The notes beneath the pieces are model-generated. The model did no database searches. It was not told the origin of the DNA and saw only the letters and a list, made by a program, of their open reading frames with translations. From Anaerocolumna sp. (GTDB lineage Bacteria > Bacillota > Clostridia > Lachnospirales > Lachnospiraceae), in assembly GCA_029239455.1 (NCBI GenBank), contig JAQZAX010000003.1, positions 1 to 40,196 of the forward strand: a DNA stretch of 40,196 nucleotides, written 5' to 3'. Shown here piece after piece: positions 26,461 to 33,988 of this stretch (position 1 is its first letter; every line of letters starts with the position of its first letter). The position numbers and the translations under genes were made by a program.

Positions 26461-26808
26461 ATGAATTTATTTGATACATTAGAAAAGGTAGGCGACACTA
26501 TTACAACACAAGGACAGGAAGTTGTAAAGAAGGCGAAAGAGGTTACAGAGAATGTGAAACTGAATGCCCAGATTCGTGAACAGGAGAACAAGTTAAAAGA
26601 TGCATATGCGGTTATTGGCAAGCTCTATTATGAAGAGAATAGAGATGCACAGGAAGAGAAATATGCGGATGCTTTTAAAACCATAGAACAGATTATTGAG
26701 AAAATAATAGAATTAAAGGGTACACAAACCTGTGAAAACTGTGGTACACAAGTAGATAAGGACGCAGTGTATTGCAGTAAGTGTGGAAGTAGGTGTCAGG
26801 CACCATGA
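26461..26808 (+). CDS. Small coiled-coil protein with C-terminal zinc ribbon
   Basis: A 115-residue protein. Residues 1-85 are helical and charged, probably a coiled coil, beginning MNLFDTLEKVGDTI. Residues about 88-110 form a zinc ribbon with two CxxC pairs (CENC and CSKC). Similar small proteins are common in Clostridia, without a known function. The zinc ribbon normally ends just after the second CxxCG, and here it runs into palindrome R10, which supplies RCQAP and the stop. AAGGAGG lies 5-6 bases before the ATG. A GATAAT at 26424-26429, 18 bases downstream of CTGACA inside R9, could serve as promoter. Confidence 0.82.
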   Translation: MNLFDTLEKVGDTITTQGQEVVKKAKEVTENVKLNAQIREQENKLKDAYAVIGKLYYEENRDAQEEKYADAFKTIEQIIEKIIELKGTQTCENCGTQVDKDAVYCSKCGSRCQAP

Positions 26809-26866
26809 ACAAAATGTGAACGGATATGTAATATCCGTTCATTTTTTGTTCATGGTGCCTGACACC
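26792..26866. repeat. R10, dispersed palindrome, type A; encodes the end of the zinc-ribbon protein
   Basis: A 75-bp element with loop GGATAT-GTA-ATATCC, the same orientation as R6. It begins in codon Arg-Cys immediately after the second zinc-binding CxxCG motif. Confidence 0.95.
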
Positions 26867-26977
26867 AATTCTACACATATTTTTCACACATTTTTCATTG
26901 TTTTTCGTTAGAATTATGTAGTAATATATGGGAAGTAGGCGTGGGGCTGTTATAACAATATGAGAAGGAGAAAGAGT

Positions 26978-28861
26978 ATGAAGAGAAAACGTGCATCCCA
27001 ATTAATGGCAATCATGATTGCGCTGTTAGCAGTTTTAGCACCGGCAGAGACCATAATGGCTGCAGATAGTGTAAACACAACCGCACAGATTATTCAGGCT
27101 ATGGGAATTATGAACACAGAGAGAGGCAGCAGTAATAGTGAATCAGCGACGGTTACCAGAGCAGAATTTGCGCAGATGTTGACTAATATGTCAACATTAA
27201 AAGACACAACTGCAGAGAAAAGCAACACATCGTTATTTAAAGATGTCTCCAAGGACTATTGGGCATCGGGTTACATAGAGACGGCGATTACCTGGGGGTG
27301 GATGTCAGGCTATTTAGATGGCACATTTTTGCCAAACAACGCTATTACTCTTCAGGAAGCAGTCAATGGCGTTTTAAAATTATTGGGATACACCAGCGCA
27401 GATTTTACCGGAAGTATTGGTTCGGGGCAGATGGCGCTTTACACTTCTAAGGGCTTAAATGCGAATATTTCGAAAACAGCAAAACAGACCCTTACCAGAA
27501 AAGATATCTCAAATCTATTGTATAACACCCTAACCACCACAGGAAAAGACGGTAAAATATATGCAGAAACCCTGGGATATTCCTTAGATGAAAATGGAGA
27601 GATAAACTATCTTTCTGTCATAAACACGGATATGGAAGGCCCCATTGTTGCTGATGATAACTGGAAGACAGAGATTCCATTTTCCATAACTTCTTCTGTT
27701 ACCTTCTATCGCAACGAAACGAAGAGCAATCTGACCGAAACCCAGGAATACGATGTTTTGTACTATTCTGAGAACATCAATACCATCTGGGCATACGACA
27801 ACAAAGTTACCGGAACGGTAAAAGACATCTATCCCAACCGATTGTCACCGTCTTCAGTAAATATTGGCGGAAATGAATACACAATAGGTACAAATGCAAT
27901 GGCTTATGAGTTCTCCACCCTGGGAAATGTTGATGCAGGAGACACGGTCACCATTTTGCTTGGCAAAGAGGATACCGTTGTGGGAGTACTTAGTTTAGAT
28001 GAATATAACACTACCATAACCGGAATTGTTACAAAGATTGGTGAGCATATGTCAACCGATGAAGAAGGTGATTACATTTACACCAACTACGTGGAGTTTG
28101 TGGATGCTAAAGGAAGTGTATTTCAGCAGGATTATGACATGACGTATCTTTCATTTTCAGAAGGCAACATTGCCCGGGTTACTTATAAAGATGGAGAGGC
28201 GACCGTTAGCAAATATGAAATGGAGAGCAGAAATTTCGGAGATAATACATTTTCAAGTGACGCCAGCATGCTAGGCGGTATTCCCCTTGCGTCAAACGTT
28301 AAGATTTTAGATTATTCTGAGGGTAACTATATCACCATTTATCCGGATAGACTTGCAAATGTAATCTTAGGAGGCAGCACCGTTCTTTATTATGAAATGA
28401 ATTCTATCGGCGAAATTACACAGCTGATTCTAAATAATGTTACCGGAGATTTATATGAGTATGGTGTGATTACAGGAATCACATTTACAGGTTCTGGCAC
28501 TGCCACACTAAATTATATGCTTAATGGCACCTCATACACTACAAACCCACAGCTAGAGAAGGGCTACAATCTTGATGCTGGTCCAAAAGGCTTCTTGTTT
28601 GAGGGCAACATCCTTTCAGACACCCTGACATTGACAGCAGTAGACATAGTATCTGTGGGAACTGCCACGGTTCAATCTTCAGACGGCAAATACCCCATGT
28701 CTGACAACGTTCTAGTATATTACCTTGTAAATGGTAAATATGCAGCAACAACTCTTGATAAAGTATCGGATAAAACAAAATATGAGTTAACCGGATATTA
28801 CGACAAAACCATACTTACCGGCGGACAGGTCAGAGTTATAATAGCAGAGAAGATAAATTAA
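26978..28861 (+). CDS. Exported SLH-domain protein
   Basis: A 627-residue exported protein. A signal peptide (basic start, hydrophobic stretch, likely cleavage near ETIMAADS at about residue 30) precedes S-layer-homology-like repeats: VTRAEFAQML, FKDVSKDYWASGYIETAITWGW and ITLQEAVNGVLKLLGY. SLH domains attach proteins to cell-wall polymers. The rest (about 210-627) is beta-rich with no recognised catalytic site. ATG 26978 has AAGGAG 7 bases upstream; the ATG at 26960 overlaps that site. It ends 19 bases before the adaptor gene of an ABC export system, so it may be an accessory surface component of that exporter. Confidence 0.88.
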   Translation: MKRKRASQLMAIMIALLAVLAPAETIMAADSVNTTAQIIQAMGIMNTERGSSNSESATVTRAEFAQMLTNMSTLKDTTAEKSNTSLFKDVSKDYWASGYIETAITWGWMSGYLDGTFLPNNAITLQEAVNGVLKLLGYTSADFTGSIGSGQMALYTSKGLNANISKTAKQTLTRKDISNLLYNTLTTTGKDGKIYAETLGYSLDENGEINYLSVINTDMEGPIVADDNWKTEIPFSITSSVTFYRNETKSNLTETQEYDVLYYSENINTIWAYDNKVTGTVKDIYPNRLSPSSVNIGGNEYTIGTNAMAYEFSTLGNVDAGDTVTILLGKEDTVVGVLSLDEYNTTITGIVTKIGEHMSTDEEGDYIYTNYVEFVDAKGSVFQQDYDMTYLSFSEGNIARVTYKDGEATVSKYEMESRNFGDNTFSSDASMLGGIPLASNVKILDYSEGNYITIYPDRLANVILGGSTVLYYEMNSIGEITQLILNNVTGDLYEYGVITGITFTGSGTATLNYMLNGTSYTTNPQLEKGYNLDAGPKGFLFEGNILSDTLTLTAVDIVSVGTATVQSSDGKYPMSDNVLVYYLVNGKYAATTLDKVSDKTKYELTGYYDKTILTGGQVRVIIAEKIN

Positions 28862-28880
28862 GCATAGAGAGGTAGCAGAT

Positions 28881-30704
28881 ATGAGTTTGTTTAAGAAAAT
28901 TGCCAGTGGAGGGACAAAAAAATCCCAACGTCCCGATGGACCTGGTAAAAGCATAAAAGGCAGAAAATACTTAAAATGGGTAGTTATTGTGATTGTAATT
29001 ATCATAGCAATATTGACTGTTAGAAACTTTATAAGTGGTAGGAGAAATAATAATACAGCAGCAATTACCACTGAAAATGTAAAAGTCGAGACTAGGGATA
29101 TTCAAAAGGTTCTCTCTTCTTCCGGCACAGTAGCACCACTGAGCACCTATGAGGTCAGAACCTTAGTTGAAGGCGAAATCCTTGCCGCAGACTTTGAAGA
29201 AGGTGACCAGGTAGAAGAAGGCGATATTCTATATCAAATAACGACAGATGATTTAGACAGCAAGATTGATTCAGCGAAGACCTCAGTTACAAGAGCCAGT
29301 GATGATTACAACAAGGCAGTGGAAAATTATGAAAAGGCAGCAGAGGACTATCAGGAAGCCTTAGACGATTACAATAAAGCAAAAGAAGATGTAGGAAACC
29401 CAAATGTAACTGCAGATGTTGCTGGAACAATAACAGCCCTTTCTGTGGAAGTGGGGGATACCATACAGGCAGGAACCCAGATTGCCAATGTGTATGATAA
29501 CAGCTCTATGCTACTTGAAGTACCTTTCCTCTCTTCCGAAGTTGATTCCACCCTGGTTGGTGAAGGGGCAGAAGTAGAACTGACCGACAGCTTTGAGGTA
29601 CTGGTTGGAACCGTTACGAAAGTGAGTAGTCTAGAACAGGTACTAAGTGGAAACCGATTGGTTAAGATGGTTACCATAAAGGTTGAAAATCCTGGTGGAT
29701 TAACCACATCAAATACGGCAACGGCGTCCATTGGCAGTCTCTACAGCAGTAGCGATGGCACATTTAAACCATTAGAAGATACCGTAATTCTGGCAGGAAA
29801 AAGTGGGGAAATTACCAGACTAAATATTGAAGAAGGCAGTAAAATAAATATTGGAGATGTACTTTTTGTATTAAGCGAAGATTCTGTAGAATCTTCCCTT
29901 GATAATTATGAGAAGAATTTAGACAGTGCGGATTCTGCTTTAGATAATGCAACATCACAGATGGAAAATGCAAAAGAAGCCATTGAAGATGCAGAAAGCT
30001 CTTTACAAGATCAGATTGATATGAAAACCGATTACAGCGTAACGGCACCAATCTCCGGACAGGTGATTCGCAAAGATGTCTTAGTTGGAGATACTATCAG
30101 TTCTAATTCATCATTATGTGTAATTTATGACCTGTCTGCGTTAACCTTTGAAATGTATATTGATGAACTTGATGTACTAAGCGTTAAAGTTGGCCAGGAA
30201 GTGGATATTACCGCCGATGCATTACAAGGTGTAGAAATAAGCGGTGTTGTCACTAATATCAGCTTGGAAAGCACTAGTAATAATGGAGTAACCCAATACC
30301 CTGTTACGGTTCGTATTGATGAAACAGGTGACCTATTACCGGGAATGAATGTTACAGGTGAGATTATTATTGAAAAAGTGGAAGGTGTTCTTGCAGTACC
30401 GGCAGATGCCTTAATGCGTGGTGATCTTGTATATGTGGCAGATGAATCAGTCACAGAGGCAGTTGGAGATGTACCTGCAGGTTATCGTTCGGTGGAAGTA
30501 GAAACCGGACTTTCCGATGGAGATTATATAGAAATTAAGAGTGGTTTAAACGGAGATGAGGAAGTATACGTGGTTCGGGCTACCGGTACGACAGAAACTA
30601 TTATGATGCCAGGCCAGTTTAATCAAGAGATGCCAAATGGGCAGACGAGACCTAGTGGAAGCGTCTTTGGTGGTGGCGGCGGAACCAGACCACAGTCACA
30701 GTAG
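28881..30704 (+). CDS. Membrane-fusion (HlyD/MacA-like) adaptor with duplicated lipoyl-hairpin modules
   Basis: A 607-residue adaptor for an ABC exporter, anchored by a membrane segment at about 33-52. Two lipoyl-like modules with helical hairpins occur in series. The first pairs EVRTLVEGEILAADFEEGD with ADVAGTITALSVEVGD, around a hairpin at about 135-170. The second pairs ILAGKSGEITRLNIEEGS with VTAPISGQVIRKDVLVGD, around a hairpin at about 335-375. A beta-barrel and C-terminal region with LPGMNVTGEI follow, and a Gly-rich tail. Usual MacA/YknX proteins are near 370 residues with one module. It precedes the ATPase by 17 bases and probably stabilises or gates the ABC permease at the cell surface. 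Confidence 0.9.
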   Translation: MSLFKKIASGGTKKSQRPDGPGKSIKGRKYLKWVVIVIVIIIAILTVRNFISGRRNNNTAAITTENVKVETRDIQKVLSSSGTVAPLSTYEVRTLVEGEILAADFEEGDQVEEGDILYQITTDDLDSKIDSAKTSVTRASDDYNKAVENYEKAAEDYQEALDDYNKAKEDVGNPNVTADVAGTITALSVEVGDTIQAGTQIANVYDNSSMLLEVPFLSSEVDSTLVGEGAEVELTDSFEVLVGTVTKVSSLEQVLSGNRLVKMVTIKVENPGGLTTSNTATASIGSLYSSSDGTFKPLEDTVILAGKSGEITRLNIEEGSKINIGDVLFVLSEDSVESSLDNYEKNLDSADSALDNATSQMENAKEAIEDAESSLQDQIDMKTDYSVTAPISGQVIRKDVLVGDTISSNSSLCVIYDLSALTFEMYIDELDVLSVKVGQEVDITADALQGVEISGVVTNISLESTSNNGVTQYPVTVRIDETGDLLPGMNVTGEIIIEKVEGVLAVPADALMRGDLVYVADESVTEAVGDVPAGYRSVEVETGLSDGDYIEIKSGLNGDEEVYVVRATGTTETIMMPGQFNQEMPNGQTRPSGSVFGGGGGTRPQSQ

Positions 30705-30721
30705 GAGGTGCATGATATAGA

Positions 30722-31462
30722 ATGATGGAATTAGGAAACGAAGAAAATAATGCACCGCTTATTGACCTTATTAATATTTTTAAAATCTATCAGATGGGAA
30801 CAACGGAGGTTCGTGCCAATGACGGAATCAGTCTTACCATATATGACGGTGAATTTGTGGCTATTGTGGGTAAATCCGGAAGTGGGAAATCAACAATAAT
30901 GAATATCATTGGTGCGCTGGATATTCCAACAGAAGGAAAGTATATCCTTAAGGGCCAGGATGTAAGCAAGATGAAAAGCGACCAACTGGCGACAATTCGC
31001 AATAAAACAATTGGGTTTATTTTTCAGCAGTACAATTTGCTGCCAAGGCAAAACCTCCTGGAAAATGTTGAATTACCCCTATTATATGGCGGCTACGGTG
31101 CGAAAGAGCGAAAGCAGCTGGCAATGGAGGCCTTAGCCCGGGTAGGAATCGAAGATAAATGGAAGAACTACCCTAATCAACTCTCCGGTGGGCAGCAACA
31201 GAGAGGCTCAATTGCAAGAGCTTTAGTAGGAAAGCCGTCCCTGATTCTAGCGGATGAACCTACAGGTGCCCTTGATTCTAAAACGAGCCGCGAGGTATTA
31301 GAGTTTCTTAAACAATTAAATGAAGAGGGAAATACCATAGTTTTAATCACCCATGATCCTACGGTAGCTGCTAAAGCGAATCGAGTTGTAAAAATGCATG
31401 ACGGCAAAATAGTATTCGATGGAACAGCCAGGGAGTATAAGGAACAGGAGGCAGCAGGATGA
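30722..31462 (+). CDS. ABC exporter ATP-binding protein (MacB/LolD/YknY-like)
   Basis: A 246-residue ABC ATPase that powers the permease encoded next. Walker A GKSGSGKS, the signature LSGGQQQR, Walker B LILADEPTGALD and a switch histidine in LITHDP are all intact. The family exports peptides, macrolides or lipoproteins; the substrate here is unknown. AGGAGG lies about 12 bases before ATG 30722, and a second ATG follows at once at 30725. Its stop overlaps the permease start by ATGA, typical of coupled ATPase-permease pairs. Confidence 0.93.
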   Translation: MMELGNEENNAPLIDLINIFKIYQMGTTEVRANDGISLTIYDGEFVAIVGKSGSGKSTIMNIIGALDIPTEGKYILKGQDVSKMKSDQLATIRNKTIGFIFQQYNLLPRQNLLENVELPLLYGGYGAKERKQLAMEALARVGIEDKWKNYPNQLSGGQQQRGSIARALVGKPSLILADEPTGALDSKTSREVLEFLKQLNEEGNTIVLITHDPTVAAKANRVVKMHDGKIVFDGTAREYKEQEAAG

Positions 31463-32631
31463 GCATTTTACAGGCATTTAAATTGGCGGGTAAGAGCATC
31501 GTAGGCAGTAAAATGCGTTCCTTTCTTACCATGCTTGGCATGATAATCGGCGTTGCTTCCGTCATTACCCTCATCGGATTAATGGAAGGGGTAACTAATT
31601 ATGTAATTTCTACATTTTCAGATATGGGCACCAATATGATATCCGTAACCGTTACCAATACAGATACCAGAAAGGTTGATGTGGATGCTGTGTATGAATT
31701 TACGGAGGAAAACAGTGATATTTTTCTTGGTGTAACTCCAAAAGTGAGTTCCAGATATACCGTGAAAAATGGAACAGAGTCCCTTACTACTTCCGTAACG
31801 GGTGTGGGCGAAGATTATTTGGAATTAAATAGTTTGGAGTTATCTGCCGGTCGCTTCATTCAGTACGCAGATATTAAAAACCGATACAATGGCGCCGTGA
31901 TTGGATCTTATATTGTAGAGGAACTATTTGACGGTAACGCAGCCTTAGGAGATACCTTTAAAATAAACGGTCAGGTTTATACTATTATTGGGATTCAAAA
32001 AGAGGAGGCGGATTCGGAGGCTAACTCCACGGATGATGTAGTTTATATCCCTTACTCAAACGCAACCAGGCTGGCAGGTTCAAATGACATCGGAAGTTAT
32101 TCCTTTGCAGCCATAGACAGTGAAACAGTGGAGGCCGGGGAAGAGGTTTTAGATAATTATTTGTATGGCATAATGAAAAATGAAGACCTCTATACTATAT
32201 CCAGCATGACCCAGCTACTGGAAACAGTAAATACCATGACCGGCATGTTATCCGCCATACTTGGAGGAATCGCAGGAATTTCCTTGCTGGTAGCAGGTAT
32301 TGGAATCATGAACATCATGCTTGTATCTGTAGTGGAGCGAACAAAGGAGATTGGTATCCGCAAATCCCTGGGAGCCAAAAAGCGTGATATTATGTGGCAG
32401 TTTGTCATAGAAGCCGCCGCTATCAGTACCATCGGCGGCGTCATCGGAATCATCATAGGGTACATTGCTACCAGGACCCTTGGCAGCGCCTTTGGAATTG
32501 AAGCGGCACCCACACTTAATTCTATCCTCTTAGCATTTGGCGTTTCAGCAGGTATCGGCATCGGATTTGGCTACATGCCCGCCAGCAAAGCGGCTAGCCT
32601 AAACCCCATCGATGCATTGCGAACAGAATAG
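31459..32631 (+). CDS. ABC exporter permease (MacB/FtsX-like, YknZ-like)
   Basis: A 390-residue permease with one N-terminal membrane helix (about 19-42), an extracytoplasmic MacB-type core domain (about 45-255) and three C-terminal helices (about 265-290, 310-340, 350-375) of the FtsX fold. The motif ERTKEIGIRKSLGAKKRDI is characteristic of this family. It overlaps the ATPase gene and ends the SLH-adaptor-ATPase-permease operon. Palindrome R11 begins 5 bases after the stop. The adaptor-ATPase-permease order matches Bacillus YknXYZ, which protects against a toxic peptide; a similar role is possible but not shown. Confidence 0.93.
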   Translation: MSILQAFKLAGKSIVGSKMRSFLTMLGMIIGVASVITLIGLMEGVTNYVISTFSDMGTNMISVTVTNTDTRKVDVDAVYEFTEENSDIFLGVTPKVSSRYTVKNGTESLTTSVTGVGEDYLELNSLELSAGRFIQYADIKNRYNGAVIGSYIVEELFDGNAALGDTFKINGQVYTIIGIQKEEADSEANSTDDVVYIPYSNATRLAGSNDIGSYSFAAIDSETVEAGEEVLDNYLYGIMKNEDLYTISSMTQLLETVNTMTGMLSAILGGIAGISLLVAGIGIMNIMLVSVVERTKEIGIRKSLGAKKRDIMWQFVIEAAAISTIGGVIGIIIGYIATRTLGSAFGIEAAPTLNSILLAFGVSAGIGIGFGYMPASKAASLNPIDALRTE

Positions 32632-32636
32632 TTTAT

Positions 32637-32711
32637 GGTGTCAGGCACCCTTACAAATTTCTTACGAAAACGTTTCGTTTTCGTAAGAAATTCTTAAGGG
32701 TGCCTGACACC
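32637..32711. repeat. R11, dispersed palindrome, type B core
   Basis: A 75-bp element between the exporter operon and the VanZ-like gene. It begins 5 bases after the permease stop, and the next promoter starts 2 bases beyond its end. The core contains TTTCTTACGAAAACG and its complement. Confidence 0.96.
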
Positions 32712-32713
32712 TA

Positions 32714-32742
32714 TTGTAAAAGCACCAACAATATACTATAAT
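32714..32742 (+). promoter_or_regulatory. Predicted SigA promoter of the VanZ-like gene
   Basis: TTGTAA at 32714-32719 and TATAAT at 32737-32742 are separated by 17 bases. The -35 lies only 2 bases past palindrome R11. Confidence 0.65.
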
Positions 32743-32778
32743 GTTTGATTAGCAAAGCAAATAAAGGAAGAATTAATT

Positions 32779-33276
32779 TTGGGTAGCATACTGAATAATC
32801 AAAAATCAAATAAAATATATAACGTATTATCAATGATTCCTGCCATAGTTATCATGGTTGGAATATTCTACTTTTCCTCTCAGGATGCATTGGAGTCCTC
32901 AAGCTTAAGCGGTGGAATCGTAGAGAATATATATCAAGTAATTGAGAAGTTTTTTAACTGGGAATTAACAGCTGCCCATAGAATACAGAGACTGGAGTTG
33001 TTTGAAACTGGAATCAGAAAAGCAGCTCATATGACGGAGTATTCATTGTTAGCAGTTACAGTTGCTTATCCCCTATATCTTTATGGCAGCAGAGGGTATA
33101 AACTTGTTCTTCGTACGGAACTTATTAGTATATTGTATGCTGTCACTGATGAAATTCATCAGCTGTATGTACCGGGACGCTCCGGGCAGATATCTGATGT
33201 ACTAATTGATGGCACAGGAGCGCTAATTGGATGTTTGTTATTTGTATTTTTAGGTGTCAGGCACCATAAACTTTAG
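32779..33276 (+). CDS. VanZ-like membrane protein, C-terminus supplied by R12
   Basis: A 165-residue membrane protein of the VanZ-like family, with about four helices (17-35, 84-102, 110-125, 143-158). Typical conserved parts are FYFSSQDA after the first helix, RKAAHMTEYSLLA, and YAVTDEIHQLYVPGRSGQ followed by DVLIDGTGALIG. VanZ confers low-level teicoplanin resistance in enterococci, but most relatives have no assigned role. The start is TTG 32779, with AAGGAAG about 9 bases upstream. The last seven residues, GVRHHKL, and the TAG lie inside minimal palindrome R12, in a different reading frame from the RCQAP genes. Confidence 0.88.
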   Translation: MGSILNNQKSNKIYNVLSMIPAIVIMVGIFYFSSQDALESSSLSGGIVENIYQVIEKFFNWELTAAHRIQRLELFETGIRKAAHMTEYSLLAVTVAYPLYLYGSRGYKLVLRTELISILYAVTDEIHQLYVPGRSGQISDVLIDGTGALIGCLLFVFLGVRHHKL

Positions 33277-33294
33277 TTTATGGTGCCTGACACC
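33253..33294. repeat. R12, minimal 42-bp palindrome, type C
   Basis: A perfect hairpin of 20 paired bases with a two-base loop. It keeps the outer GGTGTCAGGCACC arms but replaces the long core by ATAAACT-TT-AGTTTAT-like sequence. It encodes the last residues and stop of the VanZ-like protein and is the copy nearest to the RAYT gene, about 0.7 kb away. Confidence 0.95.
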
Positions 33295-33462
33295 ATTAAA
33301 TTTTTCTTAAATTTTTCTTAAATATTTACAATAAATGTCGAATACCGCAGATTTAACTCGATATTTTTGGATTGTTTGGGTATTCCTATTTTTTGCGTAG
33401 TATGCTATATTATTTAAGGCTTAATGAATTATACAATTGCATATTGCAGACAGGAGAAGACA

Positions 33463-33708
33463 ATGAACAAAGAACAAAAAAGCAGATTGCTTTTTGATAT
33501 TGAAGTTAGACTATGGCTGGTTGCTCATTATCAGAAAAAAGTTAATCGAATGCTTGAATTTGGCGTGCCTTTAAGCAGCCCAAAATTAATTAATACATAT
33601 CGCAAAATGGAAAGACTTTTAGACCAAATCACCGAAAAACAAACTAAGTTTGAAAAATCTACCGGTGAAAAGGTCTTTATATTATTATCCGGCAGTAATT
33701 GTATTTAG
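33463..33708 (+). CDS. Small protein of unknown function
   Basis: An 81-residue, mostly helical, basic protein beginning MNKEQKSRLLFDIEVRLWLVAHY. It is not recognised. No signal peptide, membrane segment or cysteine motif is visible apart from one Cys near the end. ATG 33463 has AGGAG about 7 bases upstream; an earlier in-frame ATG at 33424 lacks such a site. It is followed after 12 bases by a conventional hairpin terminator rather than a GGTGTC palindrome. Two direct copies of TTTTTCTTAAA lie upstream at about 33301-33321. Confidence 0.65.
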   Translation: MNKEQKSRLLFDIEVRLWLVAHYQKKVNRMLEFGVPLSSPKLINTYRKMERLLDQITEKQTKFEKSTGEKVFILLSGSNCI

Positions 33709-33720
33709 ATAGGAATATGT

Positions 33721-33752
33721 AAAATCAGGCCAGGTTGAACCCGCCTGATTTT
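33721..33752. terminator. Hairpin terminator after the small gene
   Basis: AAAATCAGGC (33721-33730) and GCCTGATTTT (33743-33752) form a 10-bp stem around a 12-base loop. The T-run lies within the stem end, so it could act in both directions. Confidence 0.65.
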
Positions 33753-33929
33753 ACAATTGCTATTTTATGTGAAATGCGATATGATAATAGTATATTTGCT
33801 TTCATTATATCTTTTTTTCTACAATTCTTTATCATCTAAACTAAATTATAAAATATTTACTTTTTATCTTTAATCTATTACTTTTACCCATGAAATAAAC
33901 CCATTTTCTAATGAATCTATTTGCCATCC

Positions 33930-33959
33930 AAATCAATTCAAATCAATCCAAATCAATCT
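33930..33959. repeat. Three 10-bp direct repeats upstream of RAYT
   Basis: AAATCAATTC, AAATCAATCC and AAATCAATCT follow one another without gaps just ahead of the RAYT ribosome binding site, followed by degenerate TAATTTAATCA. The one-turn spacing would place all copies on one face of the helix. Confidence 0.8.
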
Positions 33960-33988
33960 AATTTAATCAAGCAAGGAGATGATGTTTT

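Noticed and set aside
26391-26621. Minus-strand frame also ending in CQAP
   Set aside because: It is antisense to the start of the zinc-ribbon gene, lacks a ribosome binding site and ends so only because it enters palindrome R9.
13379-26808. RCQAP as a conserved sorting or degradation signal shared by homologous proteins
   Set aside because: The tail coincides exactly with the repeat arm and occurs in unrelated families on both strands; it is explained by the element. A later effect on stability is still possible.
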